Notes: a model not told the origin generated them from the sequence alone. Positions 34,520 through 48,900 are shown, counted from the first letter of the stretch. The stretch is 64,000 nt of DNA from Costus lasius (GCA_027563935.2 CM050454.1:8584001-8648000), one strand, 5' to 3'. A program made the numbers and translations.

Positions 34520-37500
34520 ATGGCACCAAAAAGGACTTCTCATCTCGGGCGTATGGCAGGATTGGCCCGCGAAGCATTAAGTGCCTCACTTAGTTGGATG
34601 CAGAGGGCATCCAGTTCCGACAGTGAGAGAAGGGTGGAACCTTCTGTGGCCGCTCTGCGGACTCTGTACGATGACAATTTTAGTGAGGTTGGAAGCAGGC
34701 GACGTGCTCAAGAAACCCCCTCCAAGAACCACCTCGACGTAGAGCCCGTGAAACTCCCTTGACTGCAGCGTTGGAGTTAGCGTCTCGCTTTACTACGATG
34801 GGGGAGCGAAGATTTGGGGTGTTCTCTGGGCAACCGGACCCAAAGGAAGCGAACCGATGGCTGCAAAGTGTAACAGACACTTTGAACATATTACAGTGCC
34901 CTAATGATCAACGGGTTATGTTGGCTGTCTATTTCTTCTTTGATGACGCCAAGGATTGGTTCAAGGGACTCGAACACACGATTGTCGTGGCTCGTTATGA
35001 TTGGGAGGTCTTCTGCGAGGCTTTCCACACTGAGTATTTCCCAAGGACGGTACGGGAGATTCTACGACATGACTTTATGATCTTGGAGCAGAACAGTCGT
35101 TCGATTGACAAGTACTTAGCGGAATTTCAACAGACTGATTATCTACTTGAATCTGATGTTACTAGAGTTCTCAGATTTCGAGATCATTCTTGGGATGAAT
35201 TGGCTTTCTTATAACCATGTGGTGGTTGATTGCGATGACTGCACGGTGGTATTCAAAAGTCATGATTATAGGACATTCACATTTACAAGAATAATTGGTC
35301 AAATTGCTCATATTATCTCTGCTATGCAAGCTAGGAGGTTACTTAGCAGTGGATGTCATGATTTTCTAATGTCTATTATTGATACAGGTGGTCAGACCTC
35401 CATCCCCCCTATAGAACGTGTGTCAGTTATCAGGAAATTTCCTGATGTATTTCCTGAGGATTTGCCTGGATTGCCCCCAGGAAGGGCTGTTGATTTTACT
35501 ATTAACCTCCAGCCTGGCACAGCGCCTATCTCTAAGGCACCCTATCGGATGGCGCCACGTGAACTTGAGGAGTTGAAGGTACAATTACAGGAGCTTCTTA
35601 ATAAAGGATTTATCAGACCCAGTGCATCTCCCTGGGGGTGCTCCTGTCTTGTTTGTGAAGAAGAAGGATGGTTCATTCCGACTGTGTATTGACTACAGAC
35701 AGTTGAATGCAGTTACCGTGAAGAATAAGTATCCTTTGCCACAGATTGACGATTTGTTTGATCAGCTCAAAGGTACTTGTGTATATTCGAAGATTGATTT
35801 GAGGTCTGAGTATCACCAATTGAGGATTCGTGGTGAGGACGTGCCGAAAACTGCTTTTCGGACACGTTACGGGCATTATGAATTTCTTGTCATGCCCTTT
35901 GGTCTAACTAACACTCCGGCAGCTTTTATGGATATGATGAACCGGGTTTTTATTAACTATTTGGACCGATTCGTGTTGGTTTTTATTGATGATATATTGA
36001 TCTATTCTCAGAGTAGAGCAGAGCATAAGGGACATCTTAGACTTGTGCTTGAAACACTTAGAAGAGAACAATTATATGTTAAGTATAGCAAGTGTGCGTT
36101 TTGGCTAAGTGAAGTTACCTTCTTAGGCCATGTGATTTCTGGCGAAGGCGTGGCAGTTGATCCTGAGAAAATTAAGGCTATTATGGAATGGGAAAGTCCG
36201 AAGACTGTATCTGAGGTTCGGAGTTTTCTAGGATTAGCGGGGTATTATCGAAAATTCGTCAAAAATTTCTCTAAAATTGCTGGTCCACTCACGAATTTGA
36301 CGAAGAAAGAAGTGAAATTCTTCTGGGATGAAAATTGTGAAAATAGTTTCATGGAATTGAAAAGAAGACTTGTCAGTGCACCTATACTAGTTCTTCCAAC
36401 AGGTGACGAGGGGTATATAGTATATACAGATGCATCTTTTCAAGGTTCAGGTGTTGTATTAATGCAGTATGATAAGGTTATTGCATATGTCTCACGTCAA
36501 TTGAAAGAGCATGAGAAGAATAATCCGGTACATGACTTGGAGTTAGTTGTCGTGGTATTCGCCCTCAGGATTTGGCGACATTATTTATACGGCGTTACCT
36601 TTGAGGTATTTACGGACCATCAAAGTCTGAAATATTTATTTTCACAGAAGGAATTGAATATGAGACAACGTAGATGGGTGGAATTCTTTAAAGATTATGA
36701 TTGTATGATTAATTACCACCCGGGAAAAGCCAATGTGGTAGCTGATGCCTTAAGTAGAAAGACAGCTGGGGTATTAACTCATTTACGGGTAACTCCGACG
36801 GAGTTAGCCAGACAGGTGGCAGACTTATGAGTTGAAATTATATGTCCTACTGAGCGTGGATGCTTGGCAGTTATGAGGGCGCAATCCTTAATTGTGCAGA
36901 AAATCATTGAGGCTCAACCCAATGATTGGTATTTGCAGTCTATTATTACGAAAGGTAAGAGAGAGGAGTTTACCCAGGATGATCAGAGTGTGATCAGATG
37001 TCAGAACCGCCTATGTGTGTCTGAGATAATTAAAGATAAATTAATGGATGAGGCACACAAATCGAGGTTTGCAGTACATCCTGGTGCTACGAAGATGTAT
37101 AGGGATCTGCGAAAATCTTATTGGTGGGAAGATATGAAAAGAGATGTGGCAGAGTATGTCGGGCAATGTCTGGTATGCCAACAAGTGAAAATTGAGCATA
37201 AGAAACCTTCTGGGCTTTTACAGAGTATTCCTATTCCGGAATGGAAATGAGAACATATTACTATGGACTTCGTGACAGATCTTCCAAGGTCACGATCTAG
37301 CCACGATTCGATCTGGGTGATCGTTGACCGCTTGACCAAGTCAGCCCACTTTTTACCTATAAGAAAGAATTACTCTATGGACAAGCTGGCAAGGCTGTAT
37401 TGTTAGGAGATTGTACGACTACATGGGGTTCCTGCCAGCATTATTTCTGATAGAGACCCACGGTTCACGTCTAGGTTTTGGGGCAGCTTACAGAAAGCCT

Positions 37501-38324
37501 TGGGAACTGAGCTACGATTTAGTACTGCGTATCACCCGCAGACGGACGGCCAATCGGAGCGAACTATTCAGACACTAGAAGATATGCTCCGAGCTATTAC
37601 CTTAGACTTTACGGATGGTTGGGAGTTACACCTACACATAGTGGAATTCGCTTATAACAATAGTTATCATTCGGCGATCCAGATAGCACCTTTCGAGGCT
37701 TTGTATGGTAGGAAGTGTAGATCCCCGGTATTATGGGACGAAGTTGGTGAGAGTCGTGTATTAAGACCAGCTATGATGGAATTGGATGCTGAAAGGGTCC
37801 AAATCATTCGGCAGAGATTACTAACTGCCCAAAGCTGACAGAAGAGTTACGCGGATAAAAGACGACGTCCTCTCGAGTTTGACGTCGGCGATCACGTGTT
37901 TCTTCGGACTTCTCCGAAGAAGGGTACAACTAGATTCGGGTATTCTGGTAAGTTGGCTCCATGATATGTTGGCCCTTTCGAGATATTGGAGCGTATCGGA
38001 GCTGTCGCGTACCGATTAGCGCTTCCACCGTCGTACTCACATATTCACCCAGTGTTCCACGTGTCAATGTTACGAAAGTATATAGCGGACTCTTCACATG
38101 TTTTGGCGCATGGTGCTATTCATGTCAAACAGGATGCCACGTATTCGGAAATGCCTGTTGAGATTTTAGATTGTAAAGAGCACCGATTGAGAAATAAGGT
38201 AATCAGTCTGATCAAATTTAAGTGGAAGAATCATCTTGAGGATGAGGCCACTTGGGAGCGTGAGGATGAGTTTATGGAAAAGCACCCGGATCTATTTCTA
38301 GAGAACATGTACGTGGATGAATGA
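34520..38324 (+). pseudogene. Gypsy gag-pol, disrupted
   Basis: Gag starts at ATGGCACCAAAAAGG (34520) and changes frame near 34750. 34759-35140 carries the gag domain (FFFDDAKDWF, FHTEYFP). At about 35130-35170 gag jumps straight to the end of the protease (IILGMNWLS), so the CCHC knuckle and the protease active site are missing. The reverse transcriptase begins about 35640 after a frameshift ([15 protein letters not shown]) and includes FIDDILIYS (35980). RNase H has YTDASFQ and DHQSLKYLF. Integrase has the HHCC region (CLVC, 37160) and [12 protein letters not shown]. The tail 37986-38324 has the chromodomain-like [12 protein letters not shown]. Stops at about 36828, 37248, 37405 and 37836 break pol. 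Non-autonomous. Confidence 0.93.
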
Positions 38325-38402
38325 TCCTTGTACGAGTGTTATATAATCCTATTGTGTTCCCCGTTAATAAATGTGTTTGAATTTGGTGGACCAAATTCTT
38401 TT

Positions 38403-38415
38403 AAGGTGGGGAGAA
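38403..38415 (+). other. Gypsy polypurine tract
   Basis: AAGGTGGGGAGAA directly precedes the 3' LTR start TGTTACG, as required for plus-strand priming. Confidence 0.9.
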
Positions 38416-39023
38416 TGTTACGTTTCAAGAAGCCCAAGGGGCTGCATTAAATATGGTATTAATGAGACGTTTCACATTCCAAGAGTTATAGAAGCTCAAG
38501 GGTTGCATTAAATGGGTATTAATGGAACGTTTTTCCATTAATGGTGATGGGAGCCCAAGGGCCCTCCCTCTCCCTATTTATTCCCTCCCCAGCCGCTAGT
38601 CCTCGCCTTTCTCCACCGAACGAACGAGCCTTCGATCGGTACTCTTCTCCCTCACAACTTGCTCTGCCTCCGATGACTGCTCCAGCGAGATCCCCTGCCA
38701 GTGTCGACGAAGTTGAAGGACTGGCGAACGGATTTCGACGCCGCCCCTGTTTCCACTTGCGATTTTAACTCGGCGACGTCTGCATCGCGTCGGACGTGAT
38801 TTCCGGCAACGCTACACCTCCTCCGGCGACGTTTTGTGGACATCTCGGTGCTCTGGCAAAGGGTGAAGCTTTCCCCTCTGTTTCCGGCAAGAATCGAACC
38901 CCGGCGACACTTCTCCGGCGAGTTCTGCGTACGACGCCACCAACTGGTTTTTCCCTGATTTCTGGCGACTCCGACCTCTGTTCACAAATCTGACCATACG
39001 GCTGGAACCCTCTCAGCCCCCGC

Positions 39024-42007
39024 TGTAACGCCCTCGATTTTTCTGAATTATGATTTAAGGTTAGAAATTCTGTTTCTGTATTTTTATCTGTTAAAATTTT
39101 TGGATTTTTGCCTAAGTGTAGGAATTTTTCCTACAGGGCAAAAATAATTATTTTGGTTGGGGATTTGAACCCTCAACCTTGATTCTTCGCTCCTGGAATT
39201 CTTTCCACCATGGTGGCGCATATTTCTGATATTATTGGAGTGGCGCAGGGTGGTTAAGCCCAGGTAAGCCCATAAAACCGATTTTTTCACTTAAGTTAAC
39301 TGGGTTATTGGATCTTGGATCCGTTTGGGGTGGGAGAAAAAGAGGAATTGTGTGAGGGCTCCTCTCCCTCACGACTTTTGTGTTTTCTTGCCCTAGCCGC
39401 CTTTGGTTGTCGCCCCTCACTGTGCTTGGCACCTCCTGAAATTTCTGACGCTGGTGGTGGCAGACTGGTGGTGGACGAATTTCCTGGTGATCCTCTATCT
39501 TGGCGTTTTTCTCTGTGGATGATTTTTCTGGTGAGTAATTCGATCCTAAGGAGTCTAATCCGCTAAATTGTAGATTATCATTCAATAAAAATTCGTTATT
39601 TGCAATGATTATCCGTATGGGGTCGAATTCAAATATTTATAGGGTTTTAAAATCCTGTTCTGCTGAAATCTGCATTCTCTAATCTGACCTTTGTGTACTA
39701 TAACCCCAATATCTCATGGCCTATAGATCCAAATCGCACGAAATAAATTTTGTATGAAACTAGATACATTCGGCTTTAATTTGAATATGATATCGACCAT
39801 ATCCGAGCTGTATTCGTATTTCAATCTGTATTGCAATCTAGCTGTACAAAATCAGTTTTCTGGAAATCTGGATTTCGACCTTTATGTGTTCGAACCATCA
39901 TATCTCCCTAGGTATAGCTCGAAATCTTGTCAAATCAGTTTTATTAGAAAGTAGACTCGAAGGGATTCATTTTTATTACCATATCGCCTATTTTCTGTTA
40001 GTTATTGGATCTGAAATTTGTGTCGCAATTCTGATTTACGAATTTGTTTTCTGGAATTCTGAAATCCCGACCTTTCTATGTTCGAACACCCATACCTCCC
40101 CGGTTATAACTCCAAATCCGATGGATTCAGTTCTATTGGAAAGTAGGTTCAAATAGCTTCATTGTGAATATCATATTGCCTATTTTAGATTACTTACTCA
40201 GTCTGAAACATCTGTTGCAAGTATGATATATTAATCTGTTTTTTTTCTGAAACATCTGTTTAATTGTTTGTTACGCGAATAATTTCTGTTCTGTACATAT
40301 GTAGTGAATTTCTGAAACTTTGAATGTGTTATAACCTTGTGAGAACATAGAATAGTTTGACATGAATTAAGGATAGTTGCATGAAATCTAAGGAATTCAA
40401 GGAATTCACTCATATATTACTTCTGGTTGATGGTAAAAATTATGAAGTGTGTTCAGCTTTGATTTTCTGCAAAATTGTAATTTTGTTAAGGACTGGATAT
40501 TAGGGTGTGTCATGTTCTGGTTTGTGAGACACTTTGGGCATGATGTGAGATTTGAGTGGTGGTTAGTCCTACTCCTCCGTTTCAGCATGACCTGTTCTGT
40601 AAAAATTATGCCCTAGTGTAGCACTCTTCCGTGTCCTTATCCTCCTTCTGTGGCGCTGTAATGGTGCTGATAGTCTACTACGACCCATGAGACACTAGTG
40701 AAGGGTAGATGTGAGCTGGTCTCACCTTCCGTTCTCCCTCCACTATTTCTGTTCTGTTCTGGGTATTGGAGGCCAGAGTGCCACGTCCTGACGAGACGGG
40801 GGCCACCCACTGATACCTCCTCTACCAGTATTGGAGGCCAGAGTGCCACGTCTTGACGAGACGGGGGCCACCCACTGATACCTCCTCTACCATTCTGTTT
40901 CTGATATGCATGCATGTCTTGTCCTCGGCAGAGGTGGGGTCAGACCTTCTGTGGTCATCAGACCTTCTGTGGTCTTCAGGCCTTCTGTGGCCTTTCTGTT
41001 TCCGATGTAGACTATCCGTTTGGATTCTGAAAATTCTGATTTTCTGTCTGTCAGTTCTGATTTCTGTAGTTCTGTTTCGATCTGTTCTGTCTGTCAGCTC
41101 TAATTTTCTGTAGTTCTGTTTCGATCTGTATTATAGATGTGTTGGGCAGTGTGATTAGTTGGAATGGGTTGGTAGACTTATATCCTACTTCATGCTTGAT
41201 GCCTATTATTATAAGTGTCTGTATTTGATTATGTTTTGTTTCTGATATGAGTGTTCATGTTAATTATCTTATCTGTTAAGCATGATATTTTTGATATGTA
41301 CTATGGATGGCTTTTAGTGTCTTTTACTCACTGAGCTTTTTAGCTCACCCCCGTTGTTTAAATATTTTCAGGTGAGACATCAGGACAGTGATTGCTACAG
41401 CTACTAAATTTGTTATAATGCTTGCTAATGTGTTATATAGTTTCTAAGAGTTGTCTTCTAAAGATTTATCAGGCCTGCGTGCCTAACTTAATTATATGAC
41501 ACGTTTTATCTCCTGAGGGCTTATGCCTGTTTTCAGGATATTATATTATGTTATAGTTGTCTCGTTTTAATTGTTGGATACGAGTTTTGGATTCATGAGA
41601 ATTGAAATTGTTATTATTCTGAATGTCCGATTTGAGATTTATTGTAGTCGGAATACTTTGAGCTGTGTGACCGAATTTTTGTTGTATTTGGTATCTGAAT
41701 AATCCGTTTCTATAATATTTCTGACAATTGTGTTCTCCACATATGTGTAGTGTGGACATTTGTTTTGTTCCAGGATATGTGGGTCTGTGCAGCAGTAATT
41801 TAGTATACTTGCTGCCGGATTTTTTCTGGATTTCCGGATTTCTATTTCCTAGTAAATCGATCCTACTCAGTTCTGTGCGGTTTTCAGTTCCGTAGTAATG
41901 TCCTTCGATGCCGCTTTCTTCTTATGTTTTAATGGAAGAGTAAAAATTTTTAAAACCCCGTATTTTTACTTGTATGCGTGTGGGGTGTGATTCTGAGGGA
42001 TGTTACA
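39024..42007. mobile_element. Solo LTR of a large Gypsy-type element, 2984 bp
   Basis: The ends are TGTAACGCCCTCG and GAGGGATGTTACA with duplication CCCGC. No internal repeat of the terminus, no primer site and no coding domain occur, so this is a solo LTR rather than a full element. GAGCTTTTTAGCTCACCCC (near 41335) is a motif common in long Gypsy LTRs. It contains a 65-bp tandem duplication at 40764-40893. Left by recombination between two LTRs. Confidence 0.82.
40764..40893. repeat. 65-bp tandem duplication inside the solo LTR
   Basis: Two copies of a unit starting TATTGGAGGCCAGAGTGCCA and ending CTCTACC, nearly identical (GTCCTGACG vs GTCTTGACG). Confidence 0.93.
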
Positions 42008-42438
42008 CCCGCTACATTCCCCTACCGGAGAACTCCGATCTGCCACCGGAAGTTACTGTTCTGGCAAACTCTGATTTTCGTGCGGACACCTCGATTTACG
42101 TGCGTGGTTGGTTTTCGTGTATCCTGATGTTTCCGTGGTGTTATACGTTCGCACGTGGCTGCGAACTCGGTTAGTACCCCGACCCGACTCTATACGTACT
42201 TATACGAACGCATGTGAACCAACCTGGACTTATATATCTGCTGGCCTTGAATAAATAACCCGGATCTGAACATAACCACTTAATGACGAATTAGTATGTT
42301 AATTAACGATTATGGTAAAATGGATTAAATGAAATACGAGGACTTCTACGATGCTTTAACCTGTTAGGACCTGTTACCTGATCTCGTGCTTATCGGGTTG
42401 GATCTGTACTGTTCATCTGCTGTTTGAGGTAGGGATTC

Positions 42439-44095
42439 TGTTGGGGTATGCCCTTAAGGCTAATGTTTGAGGCCTTTGGGATTGTAATAGTATCATGTAA
42501 TAAACTGTTGTGTTTATAAAGGCATGGTTATTATTCAGGTTGTTACCTTGTCTGCTGTAATAAGTGTACTTCTGAATAATGTCTCAAAGCTGTTCAGCTA
42601 GGCTGACAGTCTATATGTCCTTAGTCGAGATATCTTGGTGAACATGAGACAGCCTTGATATGATTGAGACTAATATGTGTGCTAATCTTATAGGATGCTT
42701 CGAGCATGGAATAAGATGTAGACTCATGGGTACATTGGATGTACTGGACAGACCCTACTGGGATATTCCATTGCTTGTCACAATGTGAATGATCCTTATA
42801 AGCAGCAAGTGGCACATGTCCTTTGACTTGAGATCACTTGTGTTTCTAAATGATGATTGTCATTGTTTTGAGGTAGTTCAATATCATTTGAAACATAATG
42901 ATTATAGACTATCTTGGATGGTGAGCTTGAGTCAGGTTAGGGCTCTTGTGATAGATAAAGGATTGCCGTCTCCTTGTTCAAGGAGTGTGATGTTCTAAGG
43001 GCCCCCCCCCCCCCCCCGATATGAGATGATTGAGGAAGTGTATGGCCATACCCAGATGACTATGTTCATCTGATCTAATCATGCTCATCATATTGGAGTT
43101 ACAAGCTTGACCCGCTTGTCCAATAAGAACATCCAGTGGCAAAGGACACATGTATGCCAAGTGAGTTGATTCACACTTGTGCTATGGTTTGGGTGGAGTC
43201 TTGGAAGACTCTTTCCTTTATATCGGGAGACAGTGATGTGTTGCTAGATACCCCTCACTGATCGTGATAACGTAAGTTATCGTTACCGACATTTAGAGGA
43301 AACCCTCAGGGTCGCACAATTTGATGATATGGCTTACTTAAGTCAGATCGTGTGGACTGAACTGTTTAGACTCAGTTTAAACGAGTTCAGACTCTGATTG
43401 TAAGTGAGATCTAGTCTGATCATGTTTGATTGATTGGGGCTTGAGATCGGTAAGCTTCGATCGAGAGTTTGGATGCTAGATCATAGAGATCAAGAGCATC
43501 AAGAGATGAATGGTTAGATCTTGAACCATTTGGTTCAAAGAGATCTAGACCATGGCTTGGGCTGGTTTAATGAACCGAATTGGGTTGAACCTAATTGACT
43601 TGAACCGGTTCACATGTGTGAACGTATGGTTCAAGGTGTAAAGGCTTGTTGGGCGGTTTTTCCTTCAAGTGAGCGCATGGCTTGAAAACCTTCCATTTAT
43701 GGAAGTGTAACGCCATGACTTGATTGGAGAAGGCTTAACGCAAATCGGTTTTACTGAATTGTCATCTTCGTTGGACGAAAGAGGATTCTTGGAGACGGTA
43801 GCTCTCGGCCAAGCGCATCTCAACACACGACAAGGACATTGGGATCTCTTGCTAGCACAAGGAAGATCCTAAAGGGTAGCCACCCCTCATCTTGTGTGTG
43901 AACTTGAAGAGGAGACCTACTTTGATCTCTTGCTTCCAAGCCGCCACCCTCTTCATGGCTTTGGTATGAGTTCTCATAACTTCAAGTTGATCATATAGTT
44001 ATCATATTCGATCTTGTTTAGAAACCCTTTTCGCCATGCTTGTTAGAATCGCAAGTTTAGGGTTTCTCCCCCCCTTTGAACTAGGGGTTCCTTCA
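42439..44095 (+). repeat. Copia 5' LTR
   Basis: 1657 bp. A C-run at about 43002-43017 and an imperfect GAACC-rich stretch near 43550-43640 are notable. The same sequence recurs as the 3' LTR, so open frames inside it occur twice and are not genes. Confidence 0.96.
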
Positions 44096-44097
44096 AT

Positions 44098-44109
44098 TGG
44101 TATCAGAGC
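44098..44109 (+). other. Copia primer-binding site (initiator tRNA-Met)
   Basis: TGGTATCAGAGC lies two bases after the LTR end. Confidence 0.93.
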
Positions 44110-45987
44110 TGGTTCTTGATATGATCTATATGATTGCTTCAAGTCCTTGTGATCCATACATGTTGCGCTTACTTTTACTTGATGTATGCTTTGTTTACAT
44201 GTAGTTGCGCTTGTATCATGCTTACATGAAGTTGCGCTTGTATCATGCTTACATCAATTTGCGCTTGTATCATGGTTAGATGAAGTATGCGCTCCCCCTT
44301 GAAGGGGACCCCCTTAAAGTTTGCGCTCCCCCTTGAAGGGGACCCCCTTAGATCTAAGGGTTATCAACTTGCAAGCATGTTGTTTGTTTGTTTGTTTGCG
44401 CATGTTCTAGAAGTTTTCCAAAACTTATATCTTGCGCGCATGATTAGATCTAAGGTGCCACTATATTAAATCCTTAGATGGGTTGATAGGGTTGAAAGCA
44501 TCTTCTAGGTTAGATCCAACTAGTCTGATCAGACCATCTGACAGCCTAGATGGGTTGACCTGATAGCACCTGTGCGCAAGCACAAGGTGGCTATGGGTTG
44601 ACTGCATCTAGGGCGTGTAGCGAGGTCTGGTTGAGACACTATTGAACACACATGAGTTAGGCCCGGGGTCACACCCGCTTGCCAAAACTCATGAGGGTGG
44701 TTCAGCCCTTGGCGCATGCATGGTTGACCATTAGGTCAACACGGGTCAGTTAGGACTCGGTGCATGCAAGGGCAAAGGATCTAACTAGATGGATGAGTGG
44801 ATCCCCATCAATGGACCATTGTAAGGTTATAGGGCTCATAAGGAAATTAAAATTGATGCCATGGGGTATTGTCAAAAAAAAAAATTTTATTTCCTGATTG
44901 GATCACATGTTGATTGAACCATATGCTTGTTTATTTAGTCTTATGTGGGTTGCCCTATTGTGTGCTGTGCTGGGGCCTGCGTGCCTGGTAATTTATAAGT
45001 TAAATTTATTGTGGTATGCGAATCACTTTTTCATTAATTTATTGTATATTTGACCTGCGAGTCAAAGCTTGTCTAGATAGATCAAATTGTATTTGATTAG
45101 ACAAGAGCACAAATGCACACATCCCAAAGGAGCATTCAGCTGGTGGCGCACCTGAGGTGCTCTTGGCGCTAGGGCCCTGGGTTGGACCAGATGAGATGCA
45201 AAAGAGCTCAAGTGAAGACTTAAGGAAAATTAAGGTCTTACTAGGGTTCATGGGCTTTTACCACATAAGATCATGCTTTCTATTTATTGTTTAAATAATT
45301 AGAATTGCATGTTTAAGTTTATCTTCTGCTATCACCATAGGACTTGCATGATAGTGAAGAAGATAAAAGACCGTTAAAATCCAACGCTAATATATCAAGC
45401 TCGTAAGCCTTCTGACGCGAAACCTCGCCGTTCTGACTATCGTTGGAGCCGTGTTGAACCCACTCAGTGGGCACGTCCATCTATCTTCAGACGGTGCTGG
45501 ATTTCACCTGCGTGTTACAAAGTTGGGATTTATCCCCTCTCGTTGCTCAGCATAGCACGTGGTGGTCCAGGGAGTAGGTCAGGTCAGCTTGACCATGTAG
45601 GCTGCATATGTGGCGCATATGGTAGCACATGGAGGCAGCCATCTGTGGGATCAGAGACTGTGTTGTACCAACTCAGTTGGCACAGTCTGCTGGATTGCCC
45701 AGATGAAGGGGAATCGCACGGGTTGGCGATTGGCTGGGACAGCCTACCAGAAATTAGTGCTTGTCATCTCTGTGCATCTTATCTCGCCTGAGCGGGACGC
45801 GGAGACCAAGTATGAAATCTGGATCCCATCTCACTAAAAGAGTGTTACTCTTTCGGACTGTTTACTGGATTTTTCAGTCAGACAAAATAGTGAGAAAAGA
45901 ATCTTTCTTAAGTCCTGGATTGATTCTGAACATTGATACTGACCTTGCTGTTCTTGCTTGTTGTAGATTCCTGCAGCAACGAACACC
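44110..45987 (+). other. Copia untranslated leader
   Basis: 1.9 kb between primer site and gag start with no supported gene. It contains two copies of a 34-bp unit, GCTCCCCCTTGAAGGGGACC plus flank (about 44289-44355), and repeated TCATGCTTACAT / GTTGCGCTTGTA words (44165-44275). It probably holds packaging and translation signals. Confidence 0.7.
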
Positions 45988-48900
45988 ATGAGCTTCAATG
46001 TGCGATCCCTACTGGAAAGGGAGAAGTTTGCTGGGCCGAACTTCTCTGACTGGTTCGGACACCTTAAGATCGTTCTTAAGGCAGAGAGGAAACTGTATGT
46101 CCTCGAGACGGCGATACCGCCGCAGCCCGCTCCGAACGCCGCAAGGGCGGTTCGGGAAGCCTATGAAAAGCACGTCAATGATAGCATTGATGTCGCTTGC
46201 CTGATGCTAGCGTCTATGACGCCACCGCTGCAGCGTCAGCATGAGGATATGTCGGCTATAGAGATTATAGCGAACCTCAAGATGCTGTATGCTGCACAGG
46301 CGAGGACAGAACGCTATAATCTGACGAAGCTCTTCTTTCAGAGCAAACTGGCTGATGGGAGCCCAGTGGGAGCTCACGTGCTCAAGATGATTGGGCACAA
46401 GGAGGCTCTAGAGAAACTGGGGCATACCATCAACCAGGAGCTTGCTGTGGATATTATTCTGCAGTCTCTCCCGCCCTCTTTCGATGCGTTCATCATTAAT
46501 TTTAATATGAACAAAATCGATTGTACGCCGGCAGAGCTGCTGAATATGCTCTTGACCACTGAGGAAACTCTGAAGGGAAAGCCTTCAACCTCTGTCTTAA
46601 TGGTTCCTTCTAGGAACAAGAAGAAGGGGAAGAAGGGCAAGGCCCCTGTCAAGAATTACAGCAAGGCTCTGAAACAGAAGGTGAAGCGGTCGAAGGACAA
46701 CAGGTGTTTCCACTGTGGCCAGCTGGGTCACTGGAAAAAGGACTGTAAAGCGCTCCAAGGAGATAAGAGGGGAAGCGTTGCTTCTGGCTCAGGTATATTC
46801 GTGACGGAAGTCATGGTTTCATCTTCTTCTATTTCATGGGTGTTGGACACTGCATGTGGAGTTCACATTTGTTCAAATGTACATGAACTCAAGAGAAGAA
46901 GGCAGGTGGGACAGCATGAGGTAGACCTACGAGTCGGAAACGGGGCACGGGTTGCTGCTGTTGCTGTAGGAGACTATTTCATTACTTTACCATCTGGCAT
47001 TGTATTAGAATTAAACAATTGTTATTTTGTACCCAGTATTACCAAGAATATTATCTCTATTCCTGCTCTTGTCAGGAAAGGATTTGCCTTTGAATGCAAG
47101 ATTTCAAAGTGTATTTTGACTTATGATAATATTGTGTATGCAACTGGTTCAATTAACAATGGGTTATTCATGTTGGACATGGAATATTCTATACAAAACA
47201 TTGATAATAAGAAAGCCAAGTATGCTGATGACAGCACCTTGCTTTGGCATAGTCGTTTAGGCCATATAAACGAGAAGCGCATTAAGCGGTTGCATGATCA
47301 TGGACTGCTGGGATCATTCTCCTATGAGGAGATTGATACATGCAAAGCTTGTTTAATGGGTAAAATGACGAAGTCACCTTTTCCTAATAAAGGTCAAAGG
47401 GCTTCAGGTTTACTTGACCTTATACACAGTGATGTGTGTGGGCCGTTTAGTAAACATGCCAGAGGTGGCTATCAGTACTTCATTACCTTTACTGATGATT
47501 TCAGTAGGTATGGTTATGTCTATCTGATGAGACATAAGAGTGAATCTTTTGACAAGTTCAAAGAGTTCAAAAATGAAGTACAAAATCAGTTAGGCCGAAA
47601 TATCAAGGCACTTCGTTCTGATCGAGGTGGAGAATACCTAAGTCATGCGTTTACTGACTATCTGAAGGAGTGTGGGATTATCTCACAGCTCACTCCACCA
47701 GGAACACCGCAGTGGAATGGTGTGTCCGAGAGGAGAAATAGAACGTTACTTGATATGGTTCGTTCTATGATGAGTCAGGCTACTCTACCGTACTCCTTTT
47801 GGGGTTTTGCACTGGAGACAGCTGCAAAGGTACTAAACCGAGTGCCATCCAAGGCAGTTTCAAAGACGCCATATGAGTTATGGTATGGGAAACAGCCTAG
47901 CTTGACATTTATCAGGATCTGGGGTTGCGAGGCTTATGTCAAAAAGCTCGCCTCTGGGAAACTGGAGAGCAGATCTGATAAATGCATCTTTGTCGGTTAC
48001 CCTAAGGAAACTAAGGGTTATTATTTCTACGATCCCAAAGAGAACAAGGTTTTTGTTGCTCGGACGGCCATATTTCTTGAGAAGGAATTTCTTCTGCAAG
48101 AGGCCAGTGGGAGAGAAATAAAACTGGATGAGAATCCAGAGGAAGGACAAAGTGCTCAAGCACAGTTGGATGAGCCTGAGCCGGTAGATCAGGTTATTGA
48201 ACAACCTGAGGCTCAAATAACACGGGAACCGCGAAGATCGGGAAGGATCCGTCGACAGCCTGAGCGCTATGACGGAGTCTACATCATTGATAATGATGAA
48301 CCCCTCACTTATGCGGATGCGGTCAGTGGACCGGAGTCAGCTAGATGGCTTGAAGCTATGCGAGCCGAGATGGACTCCATGTCAGATAACCAAGTCTGGG
48401 ATTTGGTTGATCCGCCTCCGGGAGTAATCCCTATAGGCTGTAAATGGATCTTCAAGAAGAAGATTGACATGGATGGTAACGTGGTTACCTATAAAGGCAG
48501 GCTAGTTGCGAAAGGTTTCAAACAAATCTACGGGATAGATTATGATGAAACTTTCTCACCTGTAGCTATGTTTAAGTCTATTCGGATTCTTTTCGCGATA
48601 GCTGCATATTACGATTATGAGATCTGGCAGATGGATGTGAAGACAGCTTTCCTTAATGGAAATCTGGATGAGGATGTGTATATGACACAACCTGAAGGTT
48701 TCACTAATCCATCAGATCGTCATAAAATATGCAAGTTAAAGAAGTCCATTTATGGACTGAAACAAGCATCTAGGAGCTGGAATATTCGTTTTGATGAATC
48801 AATCTCTGAGTTTGGTTTCATCAAGAACGAAGATGACCCGTGTGTGTATAAGAGGTTTAGTGGGAGCGTGATTACATTCCTAATCCTCTACGTCGATGAC

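Noticed and set aside
39024..42007. Complete retrotransposon with its own LTRs
   Set aside because: No repeated terminus, primer site or coding domain inside. A solo LTR explains it.
42621..42998. Short open frames within the Copia LTR
   Set aside because: Identical frames recur in the other LTR at 50075-50452 and have no domain. They are part of a non-coding LTR.
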